From Aquarana catesbeiana (lineage: Eukaryota; Chordata; Amphibia; Anura; Ranidae): a DNA stretch of 64,000 nt. Shown here piece after piece: positions 9,701 through 21,003 of the stretch. A model generated the notes under the pieces. It was not told the DNA's origin. It was given only the letters and a program-made list of their open reading frames with translations, and did no database searches. The stretch's first letter is position 1. Each line of letters begins with the position of its first letter. Location of the stretch: assembly GCF_042186555.1 (NCBI RefSeq), contig NC_133336.1, forward strand, positions 40,170,338-40,234,337. Reading direction: 5' to 3'. The position numbers and the translations under genes are program-made.

Positions 9701-9705
9701 GTGTG

Positions 9706-9771
9706 TGACGTCACCCAGTCTGGTCTTCCACATGGCGCACGTGCGAAAGAATCGCGCGTGCGCATGTGCGC
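9706..9771 (-). promoter_or_regulatory. CpG-rich promoter-like block: CRE, E-box, NRF1-type site
   Basis: A perfect palindromic CRE TGACGTCA (9706-9713), a CACGTG E-box (9738-9743) and an NRF1-like run (TGCGCATGTGCG, about 9760-9771) lie in a CpG-rich stretch inside an otherwise AT-rich unit. These are typical of TATA-less Pol II promoters. Direction is inferred from the minus-strand donor about 120 bp away. The CRE is perfect in all units except 19 (TGACATCA, 47911-47918) and 24 (TGACGTTA, 59821-59828). Confidence 0.55.
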
Positions 9772-10161
9772 TAGTCATCCAGCCAAAGGTCAGAAAGCCC
9801 AAGCTGGGACATGCACAATTGGATGGGGTGGTCCCAGAATGTAGAAACCGTCCCTCCACCAAGGGGAGCACCTAGCCGCCGCAAAGGGAACAGACACAGG
9901 ACACAGATGACACCTGGCAGTGGCACGGAATTCTGCAGGCCGGGAGGCAGCAAAGCACTACATAACAATGAGAAATGAACAATGCAGTACTGATTTTAAT
10001 ATAAGCAATACATCTCAAAGGTAACAAAAAATACATGACATTACATAATTATAGAAAGAAAAGCAAGAAGGACATAGCAATTGATGAAAATATTTGTGGT
10101 TGGTAACCACATGAACCTGGCAAAGACCCTAGTAGACCCACATAGAACATGAAACCTGAAG

Positions 10162-10230
10162 ATAATTGTGTAATCCTGCGAATGTAGCTGTCTCTCTAAT
10201 TTCACCCTGGGACTGGCTACCAGTCATCTG
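10162..10230. repeat. Direct repeat copy B with perfect hairpin
   Basis: The partner of copy A. Here the two shared blocks are separated by 17 nt, and the second block ends in a perfect inverted repeat GACTGG-cta-CCAGTC (10211-10225) that is decayed in A. Another small hairpin, GTGGTT-ggt-AACCAC, lies about 60 bp to its left. Confidence 0.6.
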
Positions 10231-10346
10231 CATTACAGGCTATTTTCTATGATTCATCTACTTTATCATTTATATTTCAAATAAATGAGGAACTAATATA
10301 GATAATAGAAACACTATATAAAAATAAAGTTCATAGTTGGAAAAAA

Positions 10347-10644
10347 GTCTGTGTCCCACTGTATTATCCAGGCTGCTCTAACACTGGCTATTCACAGGCG
10401 CAATCCCACTACTGATCAGCACGGGGGTTTTGACCTGCTCCGTCTCCGACCTGGGCCGGTTCACCCCTCCTTAGGCAAACCTGGTGGCTCTGGGCTCCCC
10501 TGGAACCACCATATAGATACTGAACTTAGCATGGACACCCAATCAACATAGCGCAGGGTAGATCAGAACTCCTGGACTCAAGCAATCCAACAGCCTCAGC
10601 CTCCCAAGTAGCTGGGATTATAGATGCACGCCACTGCAACCGGC
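10347..10644 (-). ncRNA. 7SL (SRP) RNA copy 5
   Basis: Full length. It keeps GGGGUGAACCGGCCCAGGUC as in human; many other copies have a C-to-G change there. It reads AGGUUUGCCUAAGG before the 5' side of that block. AGCAG and the GAGA loop are intact. Copies 5 and 12 look among the least damaged in the S domain. Confidence 0.92.
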
Positions 10645-12730
10645 AAAGGACGCAGCTTGCTCTGAGATACTAGAAACTGAAAGCTACATGATGTCAAATC
10701 CCCGCCTTCCAATATCAATATTGCTAATTGCAAGGGAGTCATTAACATTACAATTAACATGTTACCAAAGTACAGCATGAATGAAAAACTACAAATTCTA
10801 TTAACACATTGAGGTGAGGGAGGGTGGGGTAGAGGGAGCTGAGCGAGGATTCACAGGGAGGTGAAATAATTGTGTAATCCTGAAAAGAAGGGAAAAAAAA
10901 GAAGGAGAGCTAATACAATGTTTCTAATTTCACCCTGGGACTGTCTACGAGTTAAAATTGTATAACCCCTAAGTGTAAAAAATAAGGTATAAATAGAACA
11001 GAGTACCATTATCCAAATCGGTTGAAATAGACAAATAAAGGGTCCAGTCCCCAACTGGTCCCTCAGAACAAAAAGGGAGTATGGACTATTGCACTACAGA
11101 TATAATTGATGTAGATTCACATGGGTAAAAACTATATACAATTTTATTAATACAAAACCAATATAAAATCAAGCAAGACATACATTATTGGATACATAAA
11201 TTTACATGGGGAACAATCGGGAAGGATCACCAGTATAATGGTCCCCAAGGGGGTAAGATCACATTGGGATAACTGTACACAGATGACATATCTCAACTAG
11301 TTTCGCGGTCTCAATGCCGCTTCTTCAAGGAAAATCTGCAATAGGTTTGGACAGATAATTAACATTCAATGTAAAAATAAACAATTCAATCAAAAATACA
11401 GAAACATAAGTAGGGGAAGGGAGAGCAGTGCTGATTACCTGTGACCGTGCCCAGCCAAGGTAACTGTGCCAATAAAAGTTCCCCCGTGGCTGTAAGAGAA
11501 CTGTTAGTTCCCGTTCGGTGCGCACTCGTGGGAAAGATAAGGGGATCCAGAAAGGAAGGAAGGGAGGGGAAAAGGGGGTGGGAAGGAGGGGGGATGAGAG
11601 AGTCGAAACGGAGAAGAAAAAAGGGTGGGAAGAGGAAAGGGGAAGAAAAAGAAGGGGTAGCAAAGTAAAAAACAACAGGGCAAAGTTGTGTAGGTAAACT
11701 AACCTTAAGGATAATAAAACATGATAAGGATTCGGGGCAAGGAGTGCAATGAACTCAATCCTAAGAGTCCAGTCCTGCAAAGGACTGGCTGCCACACTGG
11801 GGGGGAGGGGTAATCAGAGATAATGGTCAAAACCAGCTGCTGAAGAGGGAAATCTCCCAGTGAGGTGATCTATAAAAGATAACTTGATGTGGCCAGAAAA
11901 TGGTAAAGAAAAGGGCCACCTGAGTCTACTCAGAGGCACAAGGTGAGGGCTTGGATATGGAAGATACTTACTTGGATATGGGAAGTACAGCCAGAGCCCC
12001 GGAATCCACGTTCAGCAGCATCATAAAGTCGAAATATTGCTTAGTCCCCAACTGAGCGGCGTCATTACATGCAGGCTGGCGCCGGTGTGTGACGTCACCC
12101 AGTCTGGTCTTCCACATGGCGCACGTGCGAAAGAATCGCGTGTGCGCATGCGCGCTAGTCATCCAGCCAAAGGTCAGAAAGCCCAAGCTGGGACATGCAC
12201 AAGTGGATGGGGTGGTCCCAGAATGTAGAAACCGTCCCTCCACCAAGGAGAGCACCTAGCTGCCGCAAAGGGAACAGACACAGGACACAGATGACACCTG
12301 GCGGTGGCACGGAATTCTGCAGGCCGGGAGGCAGCAAAGCACTACATAACAATGAGAAATGAACAATGCAGTACTGATTTTAATATAAGCAATACATCTC
12401 AAAGGTAACAAAAATTACATGACATTACATAATTATAGAAAGAAAAGCAAGAAGGACATAGCAATTGATGAAAATATTTGCGGTTGGTAACCACATGAAC
12501 CTGGCAAAGACCCTAGTAGACCCACATAGAACATGAAACCTGAAGATAATTGTGTAATCCTGCGAATGTAGCTGTCTCTCTAATTTCACCCTGGGACTGG
12601 CTACCAGTCATCTGCATTACAGGCTATTTTCTATGATTCATCTACTTTATCATTTATATTTCAAATAAATGAGGAACTAATATAGATAATAGAAACACTA
12701 TATAAAAATAAAGTTCATAGTTGGAAAAAA
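10347..12730 (-). repeat. Array unit 5
   Basis: 2,384 bp, promoter subtype 1. Exon-2-like segment 11439-11489; CRE 12090-12097. Shares with unit 12 the private changes ggtaaagaaaagg (about 11904), caaaaattac (about 12413) and atatttgcgg (about 12480), at an offset of 17,494. Confidence 0.95.
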
Positions 12731-13028
12731 GTCTGTGTCCCACTGTATTATCCAGGCTGATCTAACACTGGCTATTCACAGGCGCAATCCCACTACTGAT
12801 CAGCACGGGGGTTTTGACCTGCTCCGTCTCCGACCTGGTCCGCTTCACTCCTCCTTAGGCCAACCTGGTGGCTCTGGGCTCCCCTGCAACCACCATATTG
12901 ATACTGAACTTAGCATGGACACCCAATCAACATAGCGCAGGGTAGATCAGAACTCCTGGACTCAAGCAATCCAACAGCCTCAGCCTCCCAAGTAGCTGGG
13001 ATTATAGATGCACGCCACTGCAACCGGC
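12731..13028 (-). ncRNA. 7SL (SRP) RNA copy 6
   Basis: Full length. Private changes near 12839 (GGCCC to GGACC), 12848 and 12886 weaken pairing of the helix 8 base and the helix 6 arm. AGCAG intact. Confidence 0.9.
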
Positions 13029-15111
13029 AAAGGATAGAGCTTGCTCTGAGATACTAGAAACTGAAAGCTACATGATGTCAAATCCCCACCTTCCAATATC
13101 AATATTGCTAATTGCAAGGGAGTCATTAACATTACAATTAACATGTTACCAAAGTACAGCATGAATGAAAAACTACAAATTCTATTAACACATTGAGGTG
13201 AGGGAGGGTGGGGTAGAGGGAGCTGAGCGAGGATTCACAGGGAGGTGAAATAATTGTGTAATCCTGAAAAGAAGGGAAAAAAAAGAAGGAGAGCTAATAC
13301 AATGTTTCTAATTTCACCCTGGGACTGTCTACGAGTTAAAATTGTATAACCCCTAAGTGTAAAAAATAAGGTATAAATAGAACAGAGTACCATCATCCAA
13401 ATCGGTTGAAATAGACAAATAAAGGGGCCAGTCCCCAACTGGTCCCTCAGAACAAAAAGGGAGTATGGACTATTGCAGTACAGATATAATTGATGTACAT
13501 TCACGTGGGTAAAAACTATATACAATTTTATTAATACAAAACCAATATAAAATCAAGCAAGACATACATTATTGGATACATAAATTTACATGGGGAACAA
13601 TCGGGAAGGATCACCAGTATAATGGTCCCCAAGGGGGGAAGATCACATTGGGATAACTGTACACAGATGACATATCTCAACTAGTTTTGTGGTCTCAATG
13701 CCGCTTCTTCAAGGAAAATCTGCAATAGGTTTGGACAGATAATTAACATTCAATGTAAAAATAAACAATTCAATCAAAAATACAGAAACATAAGTAGGGG
13801 AAGGGAGAGCAGTGCTGATTACCTGTGACCGTGCCCAGCCAAGGTAACTGTGCCAATAAAAGTTCCCCCGTGGCTGTAAGAGAACTGTTAGTTCCCGTTC
13901 GGTGCGCACTCGTGGGAAAGGTAAGGGGATCCAGAAAGGAAGGAAGGGAGGGGAAAAGGGGGTGGGAAGGAGGGGGGATGAGAGAGTCGAAACGGAGAAG
14001 AAAAAAGGGTGGGAAGAGGAAAGGGGAAGAAAAAGAAGGGGTAGCAAAGTAAAAAACAACAGAGCAAAGTTGTGTAGGTAAACTAACCTTAAGGATAATA
14101 AAACATGATAAGGATCCGGGGCAAGGAGTGCAATGAACTCAATCCTAAGAGTCCAGTCCTGCAAAGGACTGGCTGCCACACTGGGGGGAGGGGTAATCAG
14201 AGATAATGGTCAAAACCAGCTGCTGAAGAGGGAAATCGCCCAGTGAGGTGATCTATAAAAGATAACTTGATGTGGCCAGAAAATGGTAAAAAAAAGGGCC
14301 ACCTGAGTCTACTCAGAGGCACAAGGTGAGGGCTTGGATATGGAAGATACTTACTTGGATATGGGAAGTACAGCCAGAGCCCCGGAATCCACGTTCAGCA
14401 GCATCACAAAGCCAAAATATTGCTTAGTCCCCAACTGAGCGGCGTCATTACATGCAGGCTGGCGCCGGTGTGTGACGTCACCCAGTCTGGTCTTTCACAT
14501 GGCGCACGTGCGAAAGAATTGCGCGTGCGTATGCCCTCGTCATCCAGCCAAAGGTCAGAAAGCCCGAGCTGGGACATGCACAAGTGGATGGGGTGGTCCC
14601 AAAATGTAGAAACCGTCCCCCCACCAAGGAGAGCATCTAGCTGCCGCAAAGGGAACAGACACAGGACACAGATGACACCTGGCGGTGGCACGGAATTCTG
14701 CAGGCCGGGAGGCAGCAAAGCACTACATAACAATGAGAAATGAACAATGCAGTACTGATTTTAATATAAGCAATACATCTCAAAGGTAACAAAAAATACA
14801 TGACATTACATAATTATAGAAAGAAAAGCAAGAAGGACATAGCAATTGATGAAAATATTTGTGGTTGGTAACCACATGAACCTGGCAAAGACCCTAGTAG
14901 ACCCACATAGAACATGAAACCTGAAGATAATTGTGTAATCCTGCGAATGTAGCTGTCTCTCTAATTTCACCCTGGGACTGGCTACCAGTCATCTGCATTA
15001 CAGGCTATTTTCTATGATTCATCTACTTTATCATTTATATTTCAAATAAATGAGGAACTAATATAGATAATAGAAACACTATATAAAAATAAAGTTCATA
15101 GTTGGAAAAAA
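12731..15111 (-). repeat. Array unit 6
   Basis: 2,381 bp, promoter subtype 2. Exon-2-like segment 13823-13873; CRE 14473-14480. Matches unit 13 at offset 17,492. Confidence 0.95.
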
Positions 15112-15403
15112 ATCTGTGTCCCACTGTATTATCCAGGCTGCTCTAACACTGCCTATTCACAGGCGCAATCCCACTACTGATCAGCACGGGGGTTTTGACC
15201 TGCTCCGTCTCGGGCCGGTTCACCCCTCCTTAGGCCAACCTGGTGGCTCTGGGCTCCCCTGGAACCACCATAGAGATACTGAACTTAGCATGGACACCCA
15301 ATCAACATAGCGCAGGGTAGATCAGAACTCGTAGACTCAAGCAATCCAACAGCCTCAGCCTCCCAAGTAGCTGGGATTATAGATGCACGCCACTGCAACC
15401 GGC
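15112..15403 (-). ncRNA. 7SL (SRP) RNA copy 7, helix 8 deletion
   Basis: 292 nt. Six bases (AGGUCG) are missing at about 15211, removing the 5' strand of the helix 8 tip and symmetric loop that SRP54 needs. Only copy 15 shares this. Probably a pseudogene. Confidence 0.88.
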
Positions 15404-17486
15404 AAAGGACACAGCTTGCTCTGAGATACTAGAAACTGAAAGCTACATGATGTCAAATCCCCGCCTTCCAATATCAATATTGCTAATTGCAAGGGAGTCA
15501 TTAACATTACAATTAACATGTTACCAAAGTACAGCATGAATTAAAAACTACAAATTCTATTAACACATTGAGGTGAGGGAGGGTGGGGTAGAGGGAGCTG
15601 AGCGAGGATTCACAGGGAGGTGAAATAATTGTGTAATCCTGAAAAGAAGGGAAAAAAAAGAAGGAGAGCTAATACAATGTTTCTAATTTCACCCTGGGAC
15701 TGTCTACGAGTTAAAATTGTATAACCCCTAAGTGTAAAAAATAAGGTATAAATAGAACAGAGTACCATCATCCAAATCGGTTGAAATAGACAAATAAAGG
15801 GGCCAGTCCCCAACTGGTCCCTCAGAACAAAAAGGGAGTATGGACTATTGCGGTACAGATATAAGTGATGTAGATTCACATGGGTAAAAACTATATACAA
15901 TTTTATTAATACAAAACCAATATAAAATCAAGCAAGACATACATTATTGGATACATAAATTTACATGGGGAACAATCGGGAAGGATCACCAGTATAATGG
16001 TCCCCAAGGGGGGAAGATCACATTGGGATAACTGTACACAGATGACATATCTCAACTAGTTTCGCGGTCTCAATGCCGCTTCTTCAAGGAAAATCTGCAA
16101 TAGGTTTGGACAGATAATTAACATTCAATGTAAAAATAAACAATTCAATCAAAAATACAGAAACATAAGTAGGGGAAGGGAGAGCAGTGCTGATTACCTG
16201 TGACCGTGCCCAGCCAAGGTAACTGTGCCAATAAAAGTTCCCCCGTGGCTGTAAGAGAACTGTTAGTTCCCGTTCGGTGCGCACTCGTGGGAAAGGTAAG
16301 GGGATCCAGAAAGGAAGGAAGGGAGGGGAAAAGGGAGTGGGAAGGAGGGGGGATGAGAGAGTCGAAACGGAGAAGAAAAAAGGGTGGGAAGAGGAAAGGG
16401 GAAGAAAAAGAAGGGGTAGCAAAGTAAAAAAAAAAAGAGCAAAGTTGTGTAGGTAAACTAACCTTAAGGATAATAAAACATGATAAGGATCCGGGGCAAG
16501 GAGTGCAATGAACTCAATCCTAAGAGTCCAGTCCTGCAAAGGACTGGCTGCCACACTGGGGGGAGGGGTAATCAGAGATAATGGTCAAAACCAGCTGCTG
16601 AAGAGGGAAATCGCCCAGTGAGGTGATCTATAAAAGATAACTTGATGTGGCCAGAAAATGGTAAAAAAAAGGGCCACCTGAGTCTACTCAGAGGCACAAG
16701 GTGAGGGCTTGGATATGGAAGATACTAACTTGGATATGGGAAGTACAGCCAGAGCCCCGGAATCCACATTCAGCAGCATCACAAAGCCAAAATATTGCTT
16801 AGTCCCCAACTGAGCGGCGTCATTACATGCAGGCTGGCGCCGGTGTGTGACGTCACCCAGTTTGGTCTTCCACATGGCGCACGTGCGAAACAATTGCACG
16901 TGCGTATGCCCTCGTCATCCAGCCAAAGGTCAGAAAGCCCAAGCTGGGACATGCACAAGTGGATGGGGTGGTCCCAGAATGTAGAAACCGTCCCCCCACC
17001 AAGGAGAGCACCTAGCTGCCGCAAAGGGAACAGACACAGGACACAGATGACACCTGGCGGTGGCACGGAATTCTTCAGGCCGGGAGGCAGCAAAGCACTA
17101 CATAACAATGAGAACTGAACAATGCAGTACTGATTTTAATATAAGCAATACATCTCAAAGGTAACAAAAAATACATGACATTACATAATTATAGAAAGAA
17201 AAGCAAGAAGGACATAGCAATTGATGAAAATATTTGTGGTTGGTAACCACATGAACCTGGCAAAGACCCTAGTAGACCCACATAGAACATGAAACCTGAA
17301 GATAATTGCGTAATCCTGCGAATGTAGCTGTCTCTCTAATTTCACCCTGGGACTGGCTACCAGTCATCTGCATTACAGGCTATTTTCTATGATTCATCTA
17401 CTTTATCATTTATATTTCAAATAAATGAGGAACTAATATAGATAATAGAAACACTATATAAAAATAAAGTTCATAGTTGGAAAAAA
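15112..17486 (-). repeat. Array unit 7
   Basis: 2,375 bp, promoter subtype 2, with a second CACGTG in the promoter block. Exon-2-like segment 16198-16248; CRE 16848-16855. The exon-1 donor is mutated at 16727 (GTAAGT to GTTAGT). A long A run near 16426-16436 and the mutated donor are shared with unit 14 only. Confidence 0.95.
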
Positions 17487-17784
17487 GTCTGTGTCCCACT
17501 GTATTATCCAGGCTGCTCTAACACTGGCTATTCACAGTTGCAATCCCACTACTGATCAGCACGGGGGTTTTGACCTGCTCCGTCTCCGACCTGGGCCGGT
17601 TCACCCCTCCTTAGGCAAACCTGGTGGCTCTGGGCTCCCCTGGAACCACCATATAGATACTGAACTTAGCATGGACACCCAATCAACATAGCGCAGGGTA
17701 GATCAGAACTCCTGGACTCAAGCAATCCAACAGCCTCAGCCTCCCAAGTAGCTGGGATTATAGATGCACGCCACTGCAACTGGC
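17487..17784 (-). ncRNA. 7SL (SRP) RNA copy 8
   Basis: Full length. The 5' end reads GCCAG (G4 to A), and GCGCCUGUG is GCAACUGUG on the 3' side of the S-domain stem. Both changes are shared with copy 20 only. Confidence 0.9.
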
Positions 17785-19215
17785 AAAGGACACAGCTTGC
17801 TCTGAGATACTAGAAACTGAAAGCTACATGATGTCAAATCCCCGCCTTCCAATATCAATATTGCTAATTGCAAGGGAGTCATTAACATTACAATTAACAT
17901 GTTACCAAAGTACAGCATGAATGAAAAACTACAAATTCTATTAACACATTGAGGTGAGGGAGGGTGGGGTAGAGGGAGCTGAGCGAGGATTCACAGGGAG
18001 GTGAAATAATTGTGTAATCCTGAAAAGAAGGGAAAAAAAAGAAGGAGAGCTAATACAATGTTTCTAATTTCACCCTGGGACTGTCTACGAGTTAAAATTG
18101 TATAACCCCTAAGTGTAAAAAATAAGGTATAAATAGAACAGAGTACCATCATCCAAATCGGTTTAAATAGACAAATAAAGGGGCCAGTCCCCAACTGGTC
18201 CCTCAGAACAAAAAGGGAGTATGGACTATTGCAGTACAGATATAATTGATGTACATTCACGTGGGTAAAAACTATATACAATTTTATTAATACAAAACCA
18301 ATATAAAATCAAGCAAGACATACATTATTGGATACATAAATTTACATGGGGAACAATCGGGAAGGATCACCAGTATAATGGTCCCCAAGGGGGGAAGATC
18401 ACATTGGGATAACTGTACACAGATGACATATCTCAACTAGTTTTGCGGTCTCAATGCCGCTTCTTCAAGGAAAATCTGCAATAGGTTTGGACAGATAATT
18501 AACATTCAATGTAAAAATAAACAATTCAATCAAAAATACAGAAACATAAGTAGGGGAAGGGAGAGCAGTGCTGATTACCTGTGACCGTGCCCAGCCAAGG
18601 TAACTGTGCCAATAAAAGTTCCCCCGTGGCTGTAAGAGAACTGTTAGTTCCCGTTCGGTGCGCACTCGTGGGAAAGGTAAGGGGATCCAGAAAGGAAGGA
18701 AGGGAGGGGAAAAGGGGGTGGGAAGGAGGGGGGATGAGAGAGTCGAAACGGAGAAGAAAAAAGGGTGGGAAGAGGAAAGGGGAAGAATAAGAAGGGGTAG
18801 CAAAGTAAAAAACAACAGAGCAAAGTTGTGTAGGTAAACTAACCTTAAGGATAATAAAACATGATAAGGATCCGGGGCAAGGAGTGCAATGAACTCAATC
18901 CTAAGAGTCCAGTCCTGCAAAGGACTGGCTGCCACACTGGGGGGAGGGGTAATCAGAGATAATGGTCAAAACCAGCTGCTGAAGAGGGAAATCGCCCAGT
19001 GAGGTGATCTATAAAAGATAACTTGATGTGGCCAGAAAATGGTAAAAAAAAGGGCCACCTGAGTCTACTCAGAGGCACAAGGTGAGGGCTTGGATATGGA
19101 AGATACTTACTTGGATATGGGAAGTACAGCCAGAGCCCCGGAATCCACGTTCAGCAGCATCACAAAGCCAAAATATTGCTTAGTCCCCAACTGAGCGGCG
19201 TCATTACATGCAGGC

Positions 19216-20048
19216 TGTAGTGATCGAGTATATTAATATTATATTGGGTGTATAGATAATTAATTAGTGGTTATTATAATGATGAGGTAAGTACTCTTCC
19301 GCAGCAACCCAATTCTTCCAGAGAGATGCACTTTATTGACTTCCAACACAGAACAAAGTCCAAAGTCCACAGATGACAAAGAAATCCGACAGAGGAAATA
19401 TAATTCAGAGACCCATATTATTCAGTCTTCCCAGCCATGCACAGACAAGCCTCCCCTACACACAGACTAGCCTCACTCTTAAAACTTATAGACTGAATGC
19501 CGTGTTATATTCACTAAATATTGAATGGCTGAGCAATTTGATTGGCTTTTGATTAGCTTTAGTCTTTCAAACAGACAACAACCCCCAGCCGTGAACAGCT
19601 GTAGTCATAAACCACCCCAATTTGCACTCCCGCATATCAACATCAACAAGTCCCCTTTAGATATATGTAATTAGATTAAACAGAACACCCTTTTGAGCCC
19701 TTGGAATACCTACATTCCTGCATATCAACAAGCCCCCTCTGATAAATTAGCCCCACAGGAGGGAGCCTCCGCTAGGCCAACCCAAAACATTCCCTGATCC
19801 CATTGTTACCCCCTCAAGTCTAATTACCATCAATAAATATTTCTTCTATGGTCCTTTAAACAATGTACCCTTTGAAATGTTTAATTAGGTTAACAGCCCA
19901 TACCTCACACCCCTAGGTAGACTTGCATTAGACTAGCACATCAAAGGATCTCCAACTGTTATCTTAAAATTGAGTTGGCTTGGACAATTTCTGCTCAACC
20001 CATACTCCAATACAATATTATACATAACTTGGCCAACATATTACAACA
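19216..20048 (-). mobile_element. Solo LTR (copy in unit 8)
   Basis: 833 bp, same ends and same CAGGC target duplication (19211-19215, 20049-20053). It has two private C-to-T changes (about 19404 and 19510) against the other three copies. Confidence 0.88.
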
Positions 20049-20705
20049 CAGGCTGGCGCCGGTGTGTGACGTCACCCAGTCTGGTCTTCCACATGGCGCA
20101 CGTGCGAAAGAATTGCGCGTGCGTATGCCCTCGTCATCCAGCCAAAGGTCAGAAAGCCCGAGCTTGGACATGCACAAGTGGATGGGGTGGTCCCAGAATG
20201 TAGAAACCGTCCCCCCACCAAGGAGAGCATGTAGCTGCCGCAAAGGGAACAGACACAGGACACAGATGACACCTGGCGGTGGCACGGAATTCTGCAGGCC
20301 GGGAGGCAGCAAAGCACTACATAACAATGAGAAATGAACAATGCAGTACTGATTTTAATATAAGCAATACATCTCAAAGGTAACAAAAAATACATGACAT
20401 TACATAATTATAGAAAGAAAAGCAAGAAGGACATAGCAATTGATGAAAATATTTGTGGTTGGTAACCACATGAACCTGGCAAAGACCCTAGTAGACCCAC
20501 ATAGAACATGAAACCTGAAGATAATTGTGTAATCCTGCGAATGTAGCTGTCTCTCTAATTTCACCCTGGGACTGGCTACCAGTCATCTGCATTACAGGCT
20601 ATTTTCTATGATTCATCTACTTTATCATTTATATTTCAAATAAATGAGGAACTAATATAGATAATAGAAACACTATATAAAAATAAAGTTCATAGTTGGA
20701 AAAAA

Positions 20706-21003
20706 GTCTGTGACCCACTGTATTATCCAGGCTGCTCTAACACTGACTATTCACAGGCGCAATCCCACTACTGATCAGCACAGGGGTTTTGACGTGCTCC
20801 GTCTCCGACCTAGGCCGCTTCACCCCTCCTTAGGCCAACCTGGTGGCTCTGGGCTCCCCTGGAACCACCATATTGATACTGAACTTAGCATGGACACCCA
20901 ATCAACATAGCACAGGGTAGATCAGAACTCCTGGACTCAAGCAATCCAACAGCTTCAGCCTCCCAAGTAGCTGGGATTATAGATGCACGCCACTGCAACC
21001 GGC
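20706..21003 (-). ncRNA. 7SL (SRP) RNA copy 9, altered SRP54 loop
   Basis: As copy 2, AGCAG is AGCAC (20794). Also a change in the 3' tail (gtgaccc near 20712) and in GAAUAGCC (near 20746). Confidence 0.9.

Larger units (their letters stand above)
7970..10346 (-). repeat. Array unit 4 (reference unit for sub-features)
   Basis: 2,377 bp, promoter subtype 1 with a slightly altered palindrome (TGCGCATGTGCG). Exon-2-like segment 9062-9112; CRE 9706-9713. A 6-bp deletion near 9349 is shared with unit 11. Its left part matches unit 19 (offset 38,198) and its right part matches unit 11 (offset 17,494), so it is a recombinant type. Confidence 0.95.
17487..20705 (-). repeat. Array unit 8 (LTR-containing)
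   Basis: 3,219 bp, promoter subtype 2. Exon-2-like segment 18579-18629; CRE 20067-20074. Lacks the spacer variants common to LTR units 1, 16 and 17, so it is a separate LTR-bearing sublineage. Confidence 0.95.

Noticed and set aside
10081..10170. Possible box C/D snoRNA (TGATGA ... CTGA)
   Set aside because: The C box lacks the leading purine, the terminal stem does not pair well next to the boxes, and no C'/D' pair or guide is evident.
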